Below, one piece after another: positions 7,502 to 16,413 of a DNA stretch of 64,000 bases (its first letter is position 1; each line of letters begins with the position of its first letter). The DNA is taken from positions 201,943 to 265,942 of the forward strand of contig NZ_DDHJ01000004.1 in the NCBI RefSeq assembly GCF_002338065.1, read 5' to 3'. The translations under genes were made by a program, and so were the position numbers. The notes under the pieces are model-generated. The model saw only the letters and a list, made by a program, of their open reading frames with translations. It was not told the DNA's origin and ran no database searches. The stretch is from Pseudomonas sp. UBA1879. GTDB lineage: Bacteria > Pseudomonadota > Gammaproteobacteria > Pseudomonadales > Pseudomonadaceae.

Positions 7502-8929
7502 TTATAGGGAATTCAGGAATGCCAGCAGGGCCGCGCGCTGCTGGGCGTCGAACGCCAGGACCTGACGCTGCGCGGGCAACGCTTCACCGCCATGCCAAAG
7601 CACGGCTTCCATCAGGTTGCGGGCGCGTCCGTCGTGGAGAAATTGCGTGTGGCCGCTGACGGTTTGAGTCAGCCCGATGCCCCACAAAGGCGGGGTGCGC
7701 CACTGCTGGCCGGTCGCTTGAAACTCGCTGAGGTTGTCGGCCAGCCCTTCACCCATGTCGTGCAGCAGCAGGTCGGTGTACGGGCGGATCACCTGATTGG
7801 CCAGCTCGGGTTCGGCCGCATTGGCCGCAGTGGTGAACTGTGGCGTATGGCATTGCTGGCATCCGGCTTTGAAGAACAGATTCTTGCCTTCCAGCACTTG
7901 CGCGTCGCCCGCATCGCGACGGGCCGGAACGCCCAGGTTGCGGGTGTAGAAGGTGATCAGACGCAGAATGTTATCGCTGACTTCCGGCTCACCGTTCGGG
8001 CCTTCGCCGTTGGGCGCTTCGCGGCAGGCAGTCTGCGAGGGCGTGCAATCGTCGGCGGGCTTCAGGTGAGAGGTCAGCCCCATGTCGCCGGCCAGGGCGT
8101 GAGCATTCTGTTGATGAACGCTGGGTTGTGCCGCTTTCCAGCCGAAGCGTCCCAGCACGGTTTTCTGCTGAGCGTCGTCCCACACCCAATTCGGTGTGCC
8201 GGTAATCCCGGTGCCGTTTTCATCGTCGGGATTGGCGTTGGCCAGGATCGCCGCTTCAGGGATGGCTTCAAGCAAACCGAGGCCGATCATCGGCGGCGCT
8301 ATGCGGGCGGATGCGCGAGTTTGCGGGTGCATCGGCCCGTAGCCAAGCTGGGTGATCTGCAATGTCGGGCGACGTAAATGGGCGGGTGTACCGTCGCGGA
8401 AGTGCACGGTCATTGAGTCGTATTCGACCCGCACCTTCGCCTCGGGGGGGACGCCGGGGATCGCCATGTCTTGCAGTTGCGTGCCGTAGACCGGCTCAGG
8501 CGTCAGGCCCAACTGCTTGATGTGTTCGGCATACGCGGGCGCATCGGGAATCGACAGGCGCACCAGCATCGACACGGCATTATCGGCGCCGGGCTCGGGC
8601 GGGTGACCGCGGCCATCCTTGATGTGGCAGTTCTGGCACGCGTTGGTGTTGAACAGCGGTCCGAGGCCGTCCCGTGCCGTGGTGGTGGACGGCGCAATGA
8701 TCCAAGGATTGCGAAAGAAACTGTTGCCGACGCTGAAGTCCAGGCGCCGGACGGGGGAGAGGTTGGCAGAGGGCAGGGAGAAGGCATTGCGATCGCTTTT
8801 ATTGACCGTACTCGCGCCGCCAGACAGTGCTTCCCCCGGTTCCGCAGCCGTAAAACGCGGGGCGTCATCGCACCCGCCCAGGGCGAAAGCCATCGGCAGG
8901 AAAAACGAAAAACGGAACCGCGCAGTCAT
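7502..8929 (-). CDS. Di-haem DUF1111 oxidoreductase lipoprotein
   Basis: A 475-aa c-type cytochrome of the DUF1111 (thiol-oxidoreductase-like) family. Two CxxCH haem sites are seen: NACQNCHIKDG near residue 100 and KAGCQQCHTPQ near residue 360. The signal ends in a lipobox (ALGGCDD), anchoring it to a membrane. The start at 8929 is preferred over 8935 because AGGA lies six bases before it. It is the first gene of a tight minus-strand group with the imelysin and DUF1513 genes. In Pseudomonas this set is iron-associated; it may provide ferric/ferrous redox for uptake, but that is inference. Confidence 0.88.
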   Translation of the reverse strand: MTARFRFSFFLPMAFALGGCDDAPRFTAAEPGEALSGGASTVNKSDRNAFSLPSANLSPVRRLDFSVGNSFFRNPWIIAPSTTTARDGLGPLFNTNACQNCHIKDGRGHPPEPGADNAVSMLVRLSIPDAPAYAEHIKQLGLTPEPVYGTQLQDMAIPGVPPEAKVRVEYDSMTVHFRDGTPAHLRRPTLQITQLGYGPMHPQTRASARIAPPMIGLGLLEAIPEAAILANANPDDENGTGITGTPNWVWDDAQQKTVLGRFGWKAAQPSVHQQNAHALAGDMGLTSHLKPADDCTPSQTACREAPNGEGPNGEPEVSDNILRLITFYTRNLGVPARRDAGDAQVLEGKNLFFKAGCQQCHTPQFTTAANAAEPELANQVIRPYTDLLLHDMGEGLADNLSEFQATGQQWRTPPLWGIGLTQTVSGHTQFLHDGRARNLMEAVLWHGGEALPAQRQVLAFDAQQRAALLAFLNSL

Positions 8930-9077
8930 ACACATCCTGCAAAGGGGTGGAAATCGGGGCGAGCAAGCTTACCAGCCCCGTCCGTGATGAATAAGAGCAA
9001 TTAGCGTTTGTAACTGCCTCTCGAAACGTGTTGTAACCAATTTGCTGGCAGCGCGGGTGCACGGCCAGAAATCCCCG

Positions 9078-9617
9078 TCAGAAGCCCGAAATGTCCAAGG
9101 ACGGGTTCTCCACCAACAGTTGCATCATGCGTTTCTCGCCTTCCACGACTTTGAAACATCGGTAGTCGCCGATGCTGTCGAGCTGTCGCTCGCGCTCACG
9201 TATCGCCAGTTCCTTCGCGCGTTCGTAGCCGTAATGTTCAACCCTGAACGACTTGGTCACGCTGCTGCCGTTGCGCAGGGTGGTGCGCGCCACCCAATAG
9301 GCGATGCCGGTGTAGCAGCGGTAATGCACGCCGGGATAGCCGCTGGTGTTGGTGGCGATGATGCGTTGACGGATGTCGCGGCTGAGCTTGGGCAGGTAGG
9401 TCAACAGCAACTCGTCCCGGCAGGCATCGGCGGCCTTGCGCGCGGCTTCACGACCTCCGTAGCGAGAGAATGAGAAAAGCCGGTTGAGGGTCTTGCCATC
9501 GCGATAGATCGTCACTTTCCAGGCACGCGGTCCCTTGATACCGACCAGCAAATGGATTCCATAGTTGTTGGCTTTGTGCTTGCTGACGCGGCGCCTTTTA
9601 TTGTTTCTCTTGGGCAC
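9078..9617 (-). CDS. Tandem AP2-domain DNA-binding protein
   Basis: A 179-aa very basic protein with two consecutive AP2/ERF-like units. Unit 1 is about residues 17-70 (GIHLLVGIKGPRAWKVTIY ... YGGREAARKAADACRDE) and unit 2 about 90-145 (GYPGVHYRCYTGIAYWVART ... GYERAKELAIRERE). Each has the three-strand W-containing sheet followed by an A-rich helix. The N-terminus is a lysine/arginine cluster (KRNNKRRRVSK). Bacterial AP2 domains mostly occur in homing endonucleases and phage proteins; here there is no nuclease domain. It lies between icmP and the di-haem gene, where other Pseudomonas genomes seem to have none, so it may be an insertion or a local regulator. DNA target unknown. Confidence 0.75.
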   Translation of the reverse strand: MPKRNNKRRRVSKHKANNYGIHLLVGIKGPRAWKVTIYRDGKTLNRLFSFSRYGGREAARKAADACRDELLLTYLPKLSRDIRQRIIATNTSGYPGVHYRCYTGIAYWVARTTLRNGSSVTKSFRVEHYGYERAKELAIRERERQLDSIGDYRCFKVVEGEKRMMQLLVENPSLDISGF

Positions 9618-9783
9618 TGTCTGTCTCCTCCTGGATGGGATGGGGTCTAGGAAGTGCGCATGATCGGCGGCGAATTGGGGGTGTTCAATCCGACAAATAA
9701 TGAACAGGAAAAGGCCTACAAAACTTACGGAGCGGTCCTCAGAAACCCTTTATTTACTGGGGATTCCGACTGCTGATGAGGCA

Positions 9784-9822
9784 CAAAAAAAGGCCAATCC
9801 GAGGGGGATTAGCCTTCTTTTG
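9784..9822 (-). terminator. Rho-independent terminator after icmP
   Basis: AAGGCCAATCC and GGATTAGCCTT pair with one mismatch around GAGGG. On the minus strand a run of seven T residues follows. It lies 20 bp downstream of the icmP stop, separating it from the AP2 gene. Confidence 0.8.
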
Positions 9823-9842
9823 ACGTTTATCGCAGATGTCGA

Positions 9843-11201
9843 TCAGAACTCGTGATCGGCGTTGTCCGGATTCAGATCGCTGATGCCGAGTTTGCCCGCC
9901 GCCTGTTCGATCGCGCCGGTCTGTTTGACCAGCGCGGCGATGGCATCGCGCACCACTTGATTGCCGGCAGTGTTGCCCGCTGCGATCAACTGATCGAAAT
10001 GCTCGCCTTTGTTGGCGTGATCGACGATCACCTGCAACTTGGCCTGGGTTTCATCCAGATCGGCGCGCAGCGTGGTGTCGGTCGCCGCATCAGCCTTGGC
10101 CACCAGCGAAGACAGGCTCGGACCGCTGACCTTGCTGCCGTCTACGCGGGTGTATTCGCCCAGGTAAACGTTGCGGATGCCCAGCCCGTTATAGAAGTGC
10201 GAATTGTGGGTGTTGTCGCTGAAGCAGTCGTGTTCGTCTTCACTGGAGTTGGCTTCCAGCGCGACCTTCATGCGCTCGCCCGCCAATTCGCCCAGAGACA
10301 GGCTGCCCATGCCGAACAGCATCTTGCGCACTCCGCTTTCGCCGGATTCACCTTCCAATGTGGCGCGGTAGTTGTCGGCGACGCCAGGCTTCCAGTTGCC
10401 GACCATTTCTTCCAGGTCGCTGACCAGCAGATCGGTCGCGGCTTTCAGATAGGCCCGACGGCGGTCATTGTGCCCACCTGTGCCGCCTGCGCCTTCGATG
10501 TAATCGCTGGCAGGGCGCTCACCGGCGCCTGCGCCGTTACCGTGCAGGTCCTGGCCCCAGAGCAGGAACTCGATAGCGTGATAACCCGTGGCCACATTGG
10601 CCTCGGCGCCACCCAGCTCGTTCAGGCTGGCGAGTTTTTCAGGGGTGATTTCGGTGACATCGACTTTGTCTTCGCCGACTTGAATGGACGTATTGGCGAT
10701 GATGTTGGCTGTGGCGCCCGGGTTGCCCAGCGCGTGCTGGTAGTCCTTGGCGACGTAATCGATCAGGCCTTCGTCCAGCGGCCAGGCGTTCACCTGACCT
10801 TCCCAGTCGTCAATGATGGTATTGCCGAAACGGAACACTTCGGTCTGCATGTACGGGACCCGAGCGGCCACCCACGCCTCGCGTGCGGCTTTCAGGGTTT
10901 GGTCGTTCGGGGACGCGAGGAACGCGTCGACCGCCGTGCTCAGTTTCCTGGCAGTGGATTCGGCATCGCTGAAGGCGGCGAATACGATGTTCGCGTAGTT
11001 GGCGACCACCGCCTTCGCGGCGGCATCACTGGTCTGCGCGGGCGCAGCGGCCGGTTGGGCTGCAGGCGCGGGGGCCGCAGCAGAGGCGGTGGGAGTGGAC
11101 GTCGGAGCGGCGGCAGCGGGCTTGTCCTTGCCTTGGTCGCAACCGGCCAGGGCGATAGCGATGGCCAGCAGACTGGCAGTTGCCAGGGGCGTACGAATCA
11201 T
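9843..11201 (-). CDS. icmP: Imelysin-family lipoprotein IcmP
   Basis: A 452-aa imelysin/insulin-cleaving metalloprotease homologue. The lipoprotein signal is MIRTPLATASLLAIAIALAG followed by Cys21; an Ala/Pro-rich linker covers about residues 27-60. The imelysin signature GYHAIEFLLWGQD (HxxE) is intact near residue 210, and a second conserved region lies near NGLGIRNVYLGEY. The start at 11201 is set by the lipoprotein signal; an open frame continues upstream to 11378 without family character. It has its own terminator and is a separate unit from the downstream imelysin/di-haem/DUF1513 group. The family is iron-regulated in Pseudomonas (recalled). Confidence 0.9.
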   Translation of the reverse strand: MIRTPLATASLLAIAIALAGCDQGKDKPAAAAPTSTPTASAAAPAPAAQPAAAPAQTSDAAAKAVVANYANIVFAAFSDAESTARKLSTAVDAFLASPNDQTLKAAREAWVAARVPYMQTEVFRFGNTIIDDWEGQVNAWPLDEGLIDYVAKDYQHALGNPGATANIIANTSIQVGEDKVDVTEITPEKLASLNELGGAEANVATGYHAIEFLLWGQDLHGNGAGAGERPASDYIEGAGGTGGHNDRRRAYLKAATDLLVSDLEEMVGNWKPGVADNYRATLEGESGESGVRKMLFGMGSLSLGELAGERMKVALEANSSEDEHDCFSDNTHNSHFYNGLGIRNVYLGEYTRVDGSKVSGPSLSSLVAKADAATDTTLRADLDETQAKLQVIVDHANKGEHFDQLIAAGNTAGNQVVRDAIAALVKQTGAIEQAAGKLGISDLNPDNADHEF

Positions 11202-11263
11202 GACGGAATCCTGCGTCGAGAGGTCTGTGAACGGTGGCGAACGCCAGAAAAAGCCGCGCAATG

Positions 11264-11280
11264 ATGCGAAAGATTTGCAT
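11264..11280. promoter_or_regulatory. Imperfect palindrome upstream of icmP, possible Fur-type operator
   Basis: ATGCGAA-AGA-TTTGCAT is an inverted repeat with one mismatch, 63 bp before the icmP start. It is not a good match to the GATAATGATAATCATTATC Fur consensus; it is flagged because icmP homologues are iron-repressed. Low confidence. Confidence 0.25.
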
Positions 11281-11382
11281 TCTGTGTAAAGGCCAAATGC
11301 CCTGAGGCGGGCGGGGAGGTATTTCAAGCTGTTACAGGGCGTTTCAAGTCGGCGGCTCGGTTCCTGGCCGCAGCCCATGGGC

Positions 11383-11457
11383 GCCGGCGTGCTGGCGAAT
11401 GGGGTGTGCCATTCAACGCAGGGTTTTCTGACACCCCGCCTTCGCCAGCACGCCGGC
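11383..11457. repeat. Long imperfect inverted repeat between icmP and bifA
   Basis: The arm at 11383-11407 (starting GCCGGCGTGCTGGCGAA) is repeated inverted at 11431-11457, with a two-base bulge, around a 23-base loop. It would form a stable hairpin in RNA or single-stranded DNA. It resembles REP-type elements and lies 45 bp after the bifA stop, so it may also end or protect that transcript. Confidence 0.7.
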
Positions 11458-11501
11458 TCTCACAGACATGCAACAGCCAGTTCCCATAGATCAGCTGGTG
11501 G

Positions 11502-13553
11502 TTAGAGCACGCCGATATGCGTGCGCTGAGCCTGCTTCAGATACGCCAGCAATTCCCGGGCGGGCAGCGGCTTGCTGTAGAAGTAGCCCTGTCCTTCGTG
11601 GCAACCCTCGGAAATGATGTACGCCTCTTGTTCGGCGGTTTCCACGCCTTCGGCGATGACCTGCATGCCCAGGCTTTTACCCAGCTGGATGATGGCACGC
11701 ACGATGGTGGCGTCGTCATCGTCGTCAATCAGGTCCTGAACGAAGCTCTTGTCGATCTTGATCTTGTCCAGCGGCAGGCTCTTGAGATAACTCAGGGATG
11801 AATAGCCGGTCCCGAAGTCGTCAATGGCGATCAATGCGCCGGAGCGGCGTAGGCTGAGGAGGTGCTGCGCGGCGGTGCTGATGTCTTCCATCAGGCCGGT
11901 TTCGGTGACTTCCAGTTCCAGGCTGCGCGGCGGCAGGCGGTAGATCTGCAGCAGGTTGTTGACGACCCGCGGCAGCTCGGAGTGGTGCAACTGCACGGTG
12001 GAGAGGTTGACCGCCATGCGCAGGTCGGTGAAGCCCTGGTCGTGCCATTCGCGCAGCTGTTTGCAGGCCTGGTCCAGCACCCATTCACCGATGGCAATGA
12101 TGGTGCCGTTCTGTTCGGCCAGCGGGATGAATTGGTCCGGCGGGACAAAGCCGTGTTCAGGGTGGGTCCAGCGGATCAAGGCCTCGACGCCCACCACGCG
12201 TTGATCGCGGTAGCTGATCTGCGGCTGGTAAACGAGGTGGAACTGGTTGCGCACCAAGGCCTCGCGCAGGTCTTTTTCCAGCTCACGGCGCCGACGCATT
12301 TCGCTGTCGACGCTGGCGATGTAGAACTGATAGCGATTGCGCGAACGGGTCTTGGCCAAGGTCATGGTCTGTTCGGCTTTTTGCAGCAGCTTTTCGGTGC
12401 TGTCGCCGTCTTCCGGGAACAGGGTGATGCCGATGGTGGCGCGCAGGCGGATTTCCTGCCCGTCCACGGCGAACGGCGCTTCGAGGTCATCGAGGATGTT
12501 CTGTGCCAGTTCGGCGGCTTCGTAGGGCTGTTCAATGTCGGCCTGAACCAGCGCGAATTGATCGCCGCCCAGCCGTGCGAGCGCGCCGAGGCGTCCGCTA
12601 TGGCTGCGTAAGAGGTCGGCCAGTGCCAGCAGCAATTGGTCGCCCGCCTGATAGCTGAATTGCTCGTTGATGCCTTTGAAATCGTCGAGGCCAACGCACA
12701 GCACGGCCACACGATGCTGCACACGCCCGGCATCGATGAGAATCTTGTCCAGCTGCTGTTGCAACTGCTGTCGATTGGGCAGGCCGGTGAGAAAGTCGTA
12801 TTGCGCCATGCGCAGCAGGCTGGATTCCGCTTCATGGCGCAAGTGCGTGTTGCGTTCGATCGAGGCCAGTAACTCGTTGGCAGTGTTGACCCAGATGCCC
12901 AACTCGTTTTTCTCGTGGCCCTTGAGCAACGGCAATTGGTGTTCGCTGGGGCGGTCTGGGTTGATGCTGGTCAGGTGTTCGATGATGCGCGACAGCGGTT
13001 TGGTCAGCAGCCAGTGATAGACCAGATACAGCACCAGGCCCATCGCCAGTGCCCGCAGTACGCCGGAGATGAAGATGATCATCGAGTTGATCAGGAAGCC
13101 TTCGCCGTAAGTCGCGGTATCCAGGGTGATGCGCAGGTCGCCGTAATATTCGCTGTATGGGCTGCGGCCCACCAGTTGCGTGGTGAAGCTGCGCTCCTGA
13201 CCGAGAATCGGATCGGTCAGCCAGCGCGTCGGAGAGGGTTTGAGGTCGCGGGTTTTTTCAGCGAGTAACGTTTCGTTCGGATGGCCAATGGAGGCCATGC
13301 GCACGGCTTTGTCCTGAAACAGACCTTCGATGACCTGCATGCCCATTTCCCGGTCCAGGCTATAAACAGCCTGAGTGGACGGGTCCCTGAACATGTCGAG
13401 GATTCGCTCGGCGTCAGTGGCCACGGCCTGCCGGGTCTTGTAGGCGTCGTACACGATCTGCGCGCAGCTGAGGACCACGCCCACGATCAGTGCCGAAAGC
13501 AGCACCACACGCAGCAGCTTTACCGACAAGCTGTTTTTGAGTTCCAGCTTCAA
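11502..13553 (-). CDS. bifA: Membrane c-di-GMP phosphodiesterase BifA (degenerate GGDEF plus EAL)
   Basis: A 683-aa inner-membrane protein with TM1 (about 13-33), a periplasmic sensor region, TM2 (about 155-178), a HAMP-like linker, a GGDEF domain (about 250-415) and an EAL domain (about 430-680). The GGDEF signature is LGGDQF, the same degenerate form recalled for P. aeruginosa BifA, so cyclase activity is unlikely. The EAL domain has GVEALIRW, the NLS (MAVNLS) segment, the ELEVTETGLMED strand, IDDFGTGYSSL and KIDKSF, which are the metal- and substrate-binding elements of active phosphodiesterases. It is next to sodB, as in PAO1. It lowers c-di-GMP, favouring motility over biofilm. Confidence 0.92.
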   Translation of the reverse strand: MKLELKNSLSVKLLRVVLLSALIVGVVLSCAQIVYDAYKTRQAVATDAERILDMFRDPSTQAVYSLDREMGMQVIEGLFQDKAVRMASIGHPNETLLAEKTRDLKPSPTRWLTDPILGQERSFTTQLVGRSPYSEYYGDLRITLDTATYGEGFLINSMIIFISGVLRALAMGLVLYLVYHWLLTKPLSRIIEHLTSINPDRPSEHQLPLLKGHEKNELGIWVNTANELLASIERNTHLRHEAESSLLRMAQYDFLTGLPNRQQLQQQLDKILIDAGRVQHRVAVLCVGLDDFKGINEQFSYQAGDQLLLALADLLRSHSGRLGALARLGGDQFALVQADIEQPYEAAELAQNILDDLEAPFAVDGQEIRLRATIGITLFPEDGDSTEKLLQKAEQTMTLAKTRSRNRYQFYIASVDSEMRRRRELEKDLREALVRNQFHLVYQPQISYRDQRVVGVEALIRWTHPEHGFVPPDQFIPLAEQNGTIIAIGEWVLDQACKQLREWHDQGFTDLRMAVNLSTVQLHHSELPRVVNNLLQIYRLPPRSLELEVTETGLMEDISTAAQHLLSLRRSGALIAIDDFGTGYSSLSYLKSLPLDKIKIDKSFVQDLIDDDDDATIVRAIIQLGKSLGMQVIAEGVETAEQEAYIISEGCHEGQGYFYSKPLPARELLAYLKQAQRTHIGVL

Positions 13554-13856
13554 ATGGGCATTCCTTCATCCATGCTGGGTGACTGCTTGCAAGCATTGGC
13601 AATGCAGACCTTCGGGTCGAAGTCGTCATAGACCCCTGACCTGTTTCATCCGGATAACGATTCGCCGGCGGGCAGGAAAGGCTATCAACACTGTGTCGGT
13701 AAACGGTGGGCGGAACTTGAATGGTGTTTCGTCGATTCCGGATCGAGTCTGATATTAGTCCGCTATCGCTTTCTGACAATACATAAAGGACGAACAGAAG
13801 GCGAAAAAAAACCCGGCCAGGCCGGGTTTCTCTTGAGACCGCTGTTAGAGCAGTGA
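13554..13856. other. Intergenic region between bifA and sodB
   Basis: This 303-bp stretch holds the bifA promoter side and the sodB terminator (13804-13832). No convincing gene or RNA is seen; reading frames in it are short and unlike neighbouring genes. Confidence 0.6.
13804..13832 (-). terminator. Rho-independent terminator of sodB
   Basis: On the minus strand, AAACCCGGCC and GGCCGGGTTT pair around TG and are followed by a run of T residues. It lies just after the sodB stop. Confidence 0.9.
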
Positions 13857-14453
13857 TCAGGCAGTGAAGGTCTTGCCTTCGAATTGCTCAGCCACGAACT
13901 TCCAGTTCACCAGGTTCCAGAACGCCTCGACGTATTTTGGACGCAGGTTGCGGTAGTCGATGTAGTAGGCGTGTTCCCAGACGTCGCAGGTCAGCAGCGG
14001 GGTGTCGCCGCTGGTCAGCGGGTTGCCGGCGCCGATGGTGCTGGCCAGTGCCAGGGAGCCGTCAGCCTTTTTCACCAGCCAGCCCCAGCCGGAGCCGAAC
14101 GTACCGATGGAGGTCTTGCTGAATTCTTCCTTGAACTTGTCGAACGAACCGAACGCGGCGTTGATGGCATCTGCCAGCGCGCCAGTCGGTTGACCGCCGG
14201 CGTTTGGTGCCAGGCAGTTCCAGTAGAACGTGTGGTTCCAGACTTGGGCCGCGTTGTTGAAGATACCGCCCGAGGAAGACTTGACGATTTCTTCCAGCGT
14301 CTTGCCTTCGAACTCGGTGCCAGGGACCAGGTTATTCAGGTTCACGACATAGGTGTTGTGGTGTTTGTCGTGGTGGTATTCCAGCGTTTCCTTGGAGATG
14401 TGCGGTGCCAGAGCATCATGGGCGTACGGCAGCGGCGGCAATTCGAAAGCCAT
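13857..14453 (-). CDS. sodB: Iron superoxide dismutase SodB
   Basis: A 198-aa cytoplasmic Fe-type superoxide dismutase converting superoxide to peroxide and oxygen. Metal ligands are visible: His27 in ETLEYHHDKHH, the His in VWNHTFYWNCL (about 74), and the Asp/His pair in CDVWEHAYYIDYRN (about 157-161). Fe-type character is indicated by FNNAAQVWNHTFYW and by AAFGSFDKFKEEF; full length matches the family. It is monocistronic, with its own terminator. The neighbours bifA and the LysE gene match the PAO1 order. Confidence 0.97.
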   Translation of the reverse strand: MAFELPPLPYAHDALAPHISKETLEYHHDKHHNTYVVNLNNLVPGTEFEGKTLEEIVKSSSGGIFNNAAQVWNHTFYWNCLAPNAGGQPTGALADAINAAFGSFDKFKEEFSKTSIGTFGSGWGWLVKKADGSLALASTIGAGNPLTSGDTPLLTCDVWEHAYYIDYRNLRPKYVEAFWNLVNWKFVAEQFEGKTFTA

Positions 14454-14717
14454 GGTAATTCTCCTAATCAGGTCAGGTTGCGGTTAGCGCAAGGCCGATC
14501 ACGGGCGGCCAGACAGAACATACGCCGGCGAGTTTTTACTCTTTGCGACGCAGGGGCAGGATCATAGCACCGGCCCCGGCCCATAACCACGCAACAACTG
14601 TGTGGGATAGAGGTTCCGGCCCACGGACAGGAGATGATGGAAGGTTCTGACGAAAGGCGTCGCGGTGACAGTAAACGTGGCCACGTCTGGGGGAGATTTC
14701 CACCTGTGCATCGCATG

Positions 14718-15320
14718 TCACGCCGTTCTCATCAACTGCACCGCCACGCTGAACATCATCACCGCAACCATCACATCCAGCAGCCGCCAGGTAGCGGGGC
14801 GTGCCAGCCAGGGGGCCAGCCAGGCGGCGCCGATGGCCAAGGTCGAGAACCACAGCAATGACGCACTGGCGGCGCCGGCGACATAAGCGCTCGGCTCGGT
14901 CTGTTGAGCGCCGAGGGAGCCGATCAGCAACACGGTGTCGAGATAGACGTGAGGGTTGAGCAGCGTGACGGCCAATGCCGTCAACAGCACCGCGCGCCGT
15001 GAGCGCTAGCCGTTGCCGTCGCCCTCCAACAGGCTTTGCGGCGAGATCGCGCGGCGCAGGGCCTTGGCGCCGTACCACAGCAAAAACACCACACCGCCCC
15101 AGCGCGCTACCGCCAAAAGAGTGGGGTTGTGTGCCAGCACGTTGGCCAGGCCAAACACCCCGGCGGCCACCAGCACCGCGTCACACAAAATGCACAGCAC
15201 CGCCACGGACAGGTGATGCTCGCGACGCAAGCTCTGCGCCAGCACATACGCATTTTGGGTGCCGATGGCCATGATCAGACCGAACGCGACCAGCAGTCCG
15301 TTGAGGTAGCTTTGCCACAT
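14718..15320 (-). pseudogene. argO: LysE/ArgO-type amino-acid exporter interrupted by an in-frame amber codon
   Basis: One frame spans 14718-15320 and would encode a 200-aa six-TM LysE-family exporter, but TAG at 15006-15008 stops it at codon 105. Both sides read as family sequence: upstream GLIMAIGTQNAYVLAQSL (the conserved amphipathic start), downstream LNPHVYLDTVLLIGSLGAQ (the conserved NPxxYLD motif). A single C-to-T change of CAG (Gln) explains it. A GTG at 14988-14990 could reinitiate a 90-aa half. It lies divergent from an argP-type regulator, the usual pairing for arginine/lysine export. It is either a recent inactivation, suppression by read-through, or a sequencing error. Confidence 0.85.
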
Positions 15321-15425
15321 GGGAGGGGCTCCGAATTAGCGGTGATGCGAAGAAGAGGTGGCGATTATCTGGCTCAAGCCTGTATAAGAAAAACCAATAA
15401 TGCTGATCGCTCATTAGGAAAAGTG

Positions 15426-16325
15426 ATGTTCGATTACAAACTGCTCTCTGCACTGGCAGCGGTCGTTGAACAGGCGGGGTTTGAGCGCGCCGCGCAAGTG
15501 TTAGGGCTCTCTCAGTCGGCCGTGTCTCAACGCATCAAATTGCTGGAGGCGAGAGTGGGGCAGCCGGTGTTGGTGCGCGCTACGCCGCCGACGCCCACCG
15601 AGATCGGTGGACGCCTGCTCAATCACGTGCAGCAGGTGCGCCTGCTGGAGCGTGATTTACAGACGCTGGTCCCTGCTTTGGACGAAGGCGGCGCCCCCGA
15701 ACGGCTGCGCATCGCTTTGAATGCCGACAGTCTGGCGACCTGGTGGGCGCAAGCCGTGGGAGATTTTTGCGCCGAACATCAAGTGCTGACCGAGCTGGTA
15801 GTCGAAGATCAGGACGTGGGCCTCAAGCGCATGCGCGCGGGGGAAGTGGCGGCGTGTCTTTGTGGCAGCGAACGGCCTGTGGCAGGGGCCCGGAGTTTGC
15901 TGCTCGGCGCTATGCGCTATCGTGCACTGGCCAGCCCGGGGTTCATCGCCCGCCATTTTCCGGAAGGCGTCACGCCACAGGCAGTGGCCCGCGCCCCGGC
16001 GCTGGTATTTGGCCCGGACGACTTCCTGCAGCATCGTTATCTGGCATCGTTAGGCGTCGAGGGCGGTTTTCAGCATCACCTGTGCCCTTCGTCCGAGGGC
16101 TTCATGCGCATGACAGAAGCAGGCATGGGCTGGGGGCTGGTGCCCGAGCTTCAGGTTCGCGCGCAGCTGGCGAGTGGAAATCTGGTGGAATTGTTGAGCG
16201 ATCACTGCATCGATGTGCCGCTGTACTGGCATCATTGGCGCAATGGCGGACAGTTGCTGACGCGGCTGACCGATCATCTGGCGAAAAAAGCCGCCCACTG
16301 GTTGGTGCCACTGGCGGCGGAATGA
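15426..16325 (+). CDS. argP: LysR-family regulator ArgP (IciA-like)
   Basis: A 299-aa LysR-type regulator with an N-terminal winged HTH (residues about 2-60, ERAAQVLGLSQSAVSQRIKL as recognition helix region) and a C-terminal effector-binding domain. ArgP activates argO export genes in response to arginine or lysine. It is transcribed divergently from the broken argO gene with a 105-bp intergenic space, where its operator is expected. The start at 15426 gives the standard LysR length; upstream in-frame codons antisense to argO are not counted. With its target exporter broken, its remaining role would be other ArgP targets. Confidence 0.88.
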   Translation: MFDYKLLSALAAVVEQAGFERAAQVLGLSQSAVSQRIKLLEARVGQPVLVRATPPTPTEIGGRLLNHVQQVRLLERDLQTLVPALDEGGAPERLRIALNADSLATWWAQAVGDFCAEHQVLTELVVEDQDVGLKRMRAGEVAACLCGSERPVAGARSLLLGAMRYRALASPGFIARHFPEGVTPQAVARAPALVFGPDDFLQHRYLASLGVEGGFQHHLCPSSEGFMRMTEAGMGWGLVPELQVRAQLASGNLVELLSDHCIDVPLYWHHWRNGGQLLTRLTDHLAKKAAHWLVPLAAE

Positions 16326-16413
16326 GCGTCAGTACCCGGTATCGAACTCAAGACTGTCCGACGCCATTGCGGCGGCATTCGATGCGAACTGTATAGATGA
16401 GATGGAGCGGTAA

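Noticed and set aside
8985..9006. Possible Fur box upstream of the di-haem gene (GAATAAGAGCAATTAGC)
   Set aside because: Too few matches to the consensus and no symmetry; not listed as a site.
9852..11264. Long plus-strand open frame (470 codons) opposite icmP
   Set aside because: It is the antisense shadow of a high-GC gene; it has no domain, and icmP on the other strand is a clear family member.
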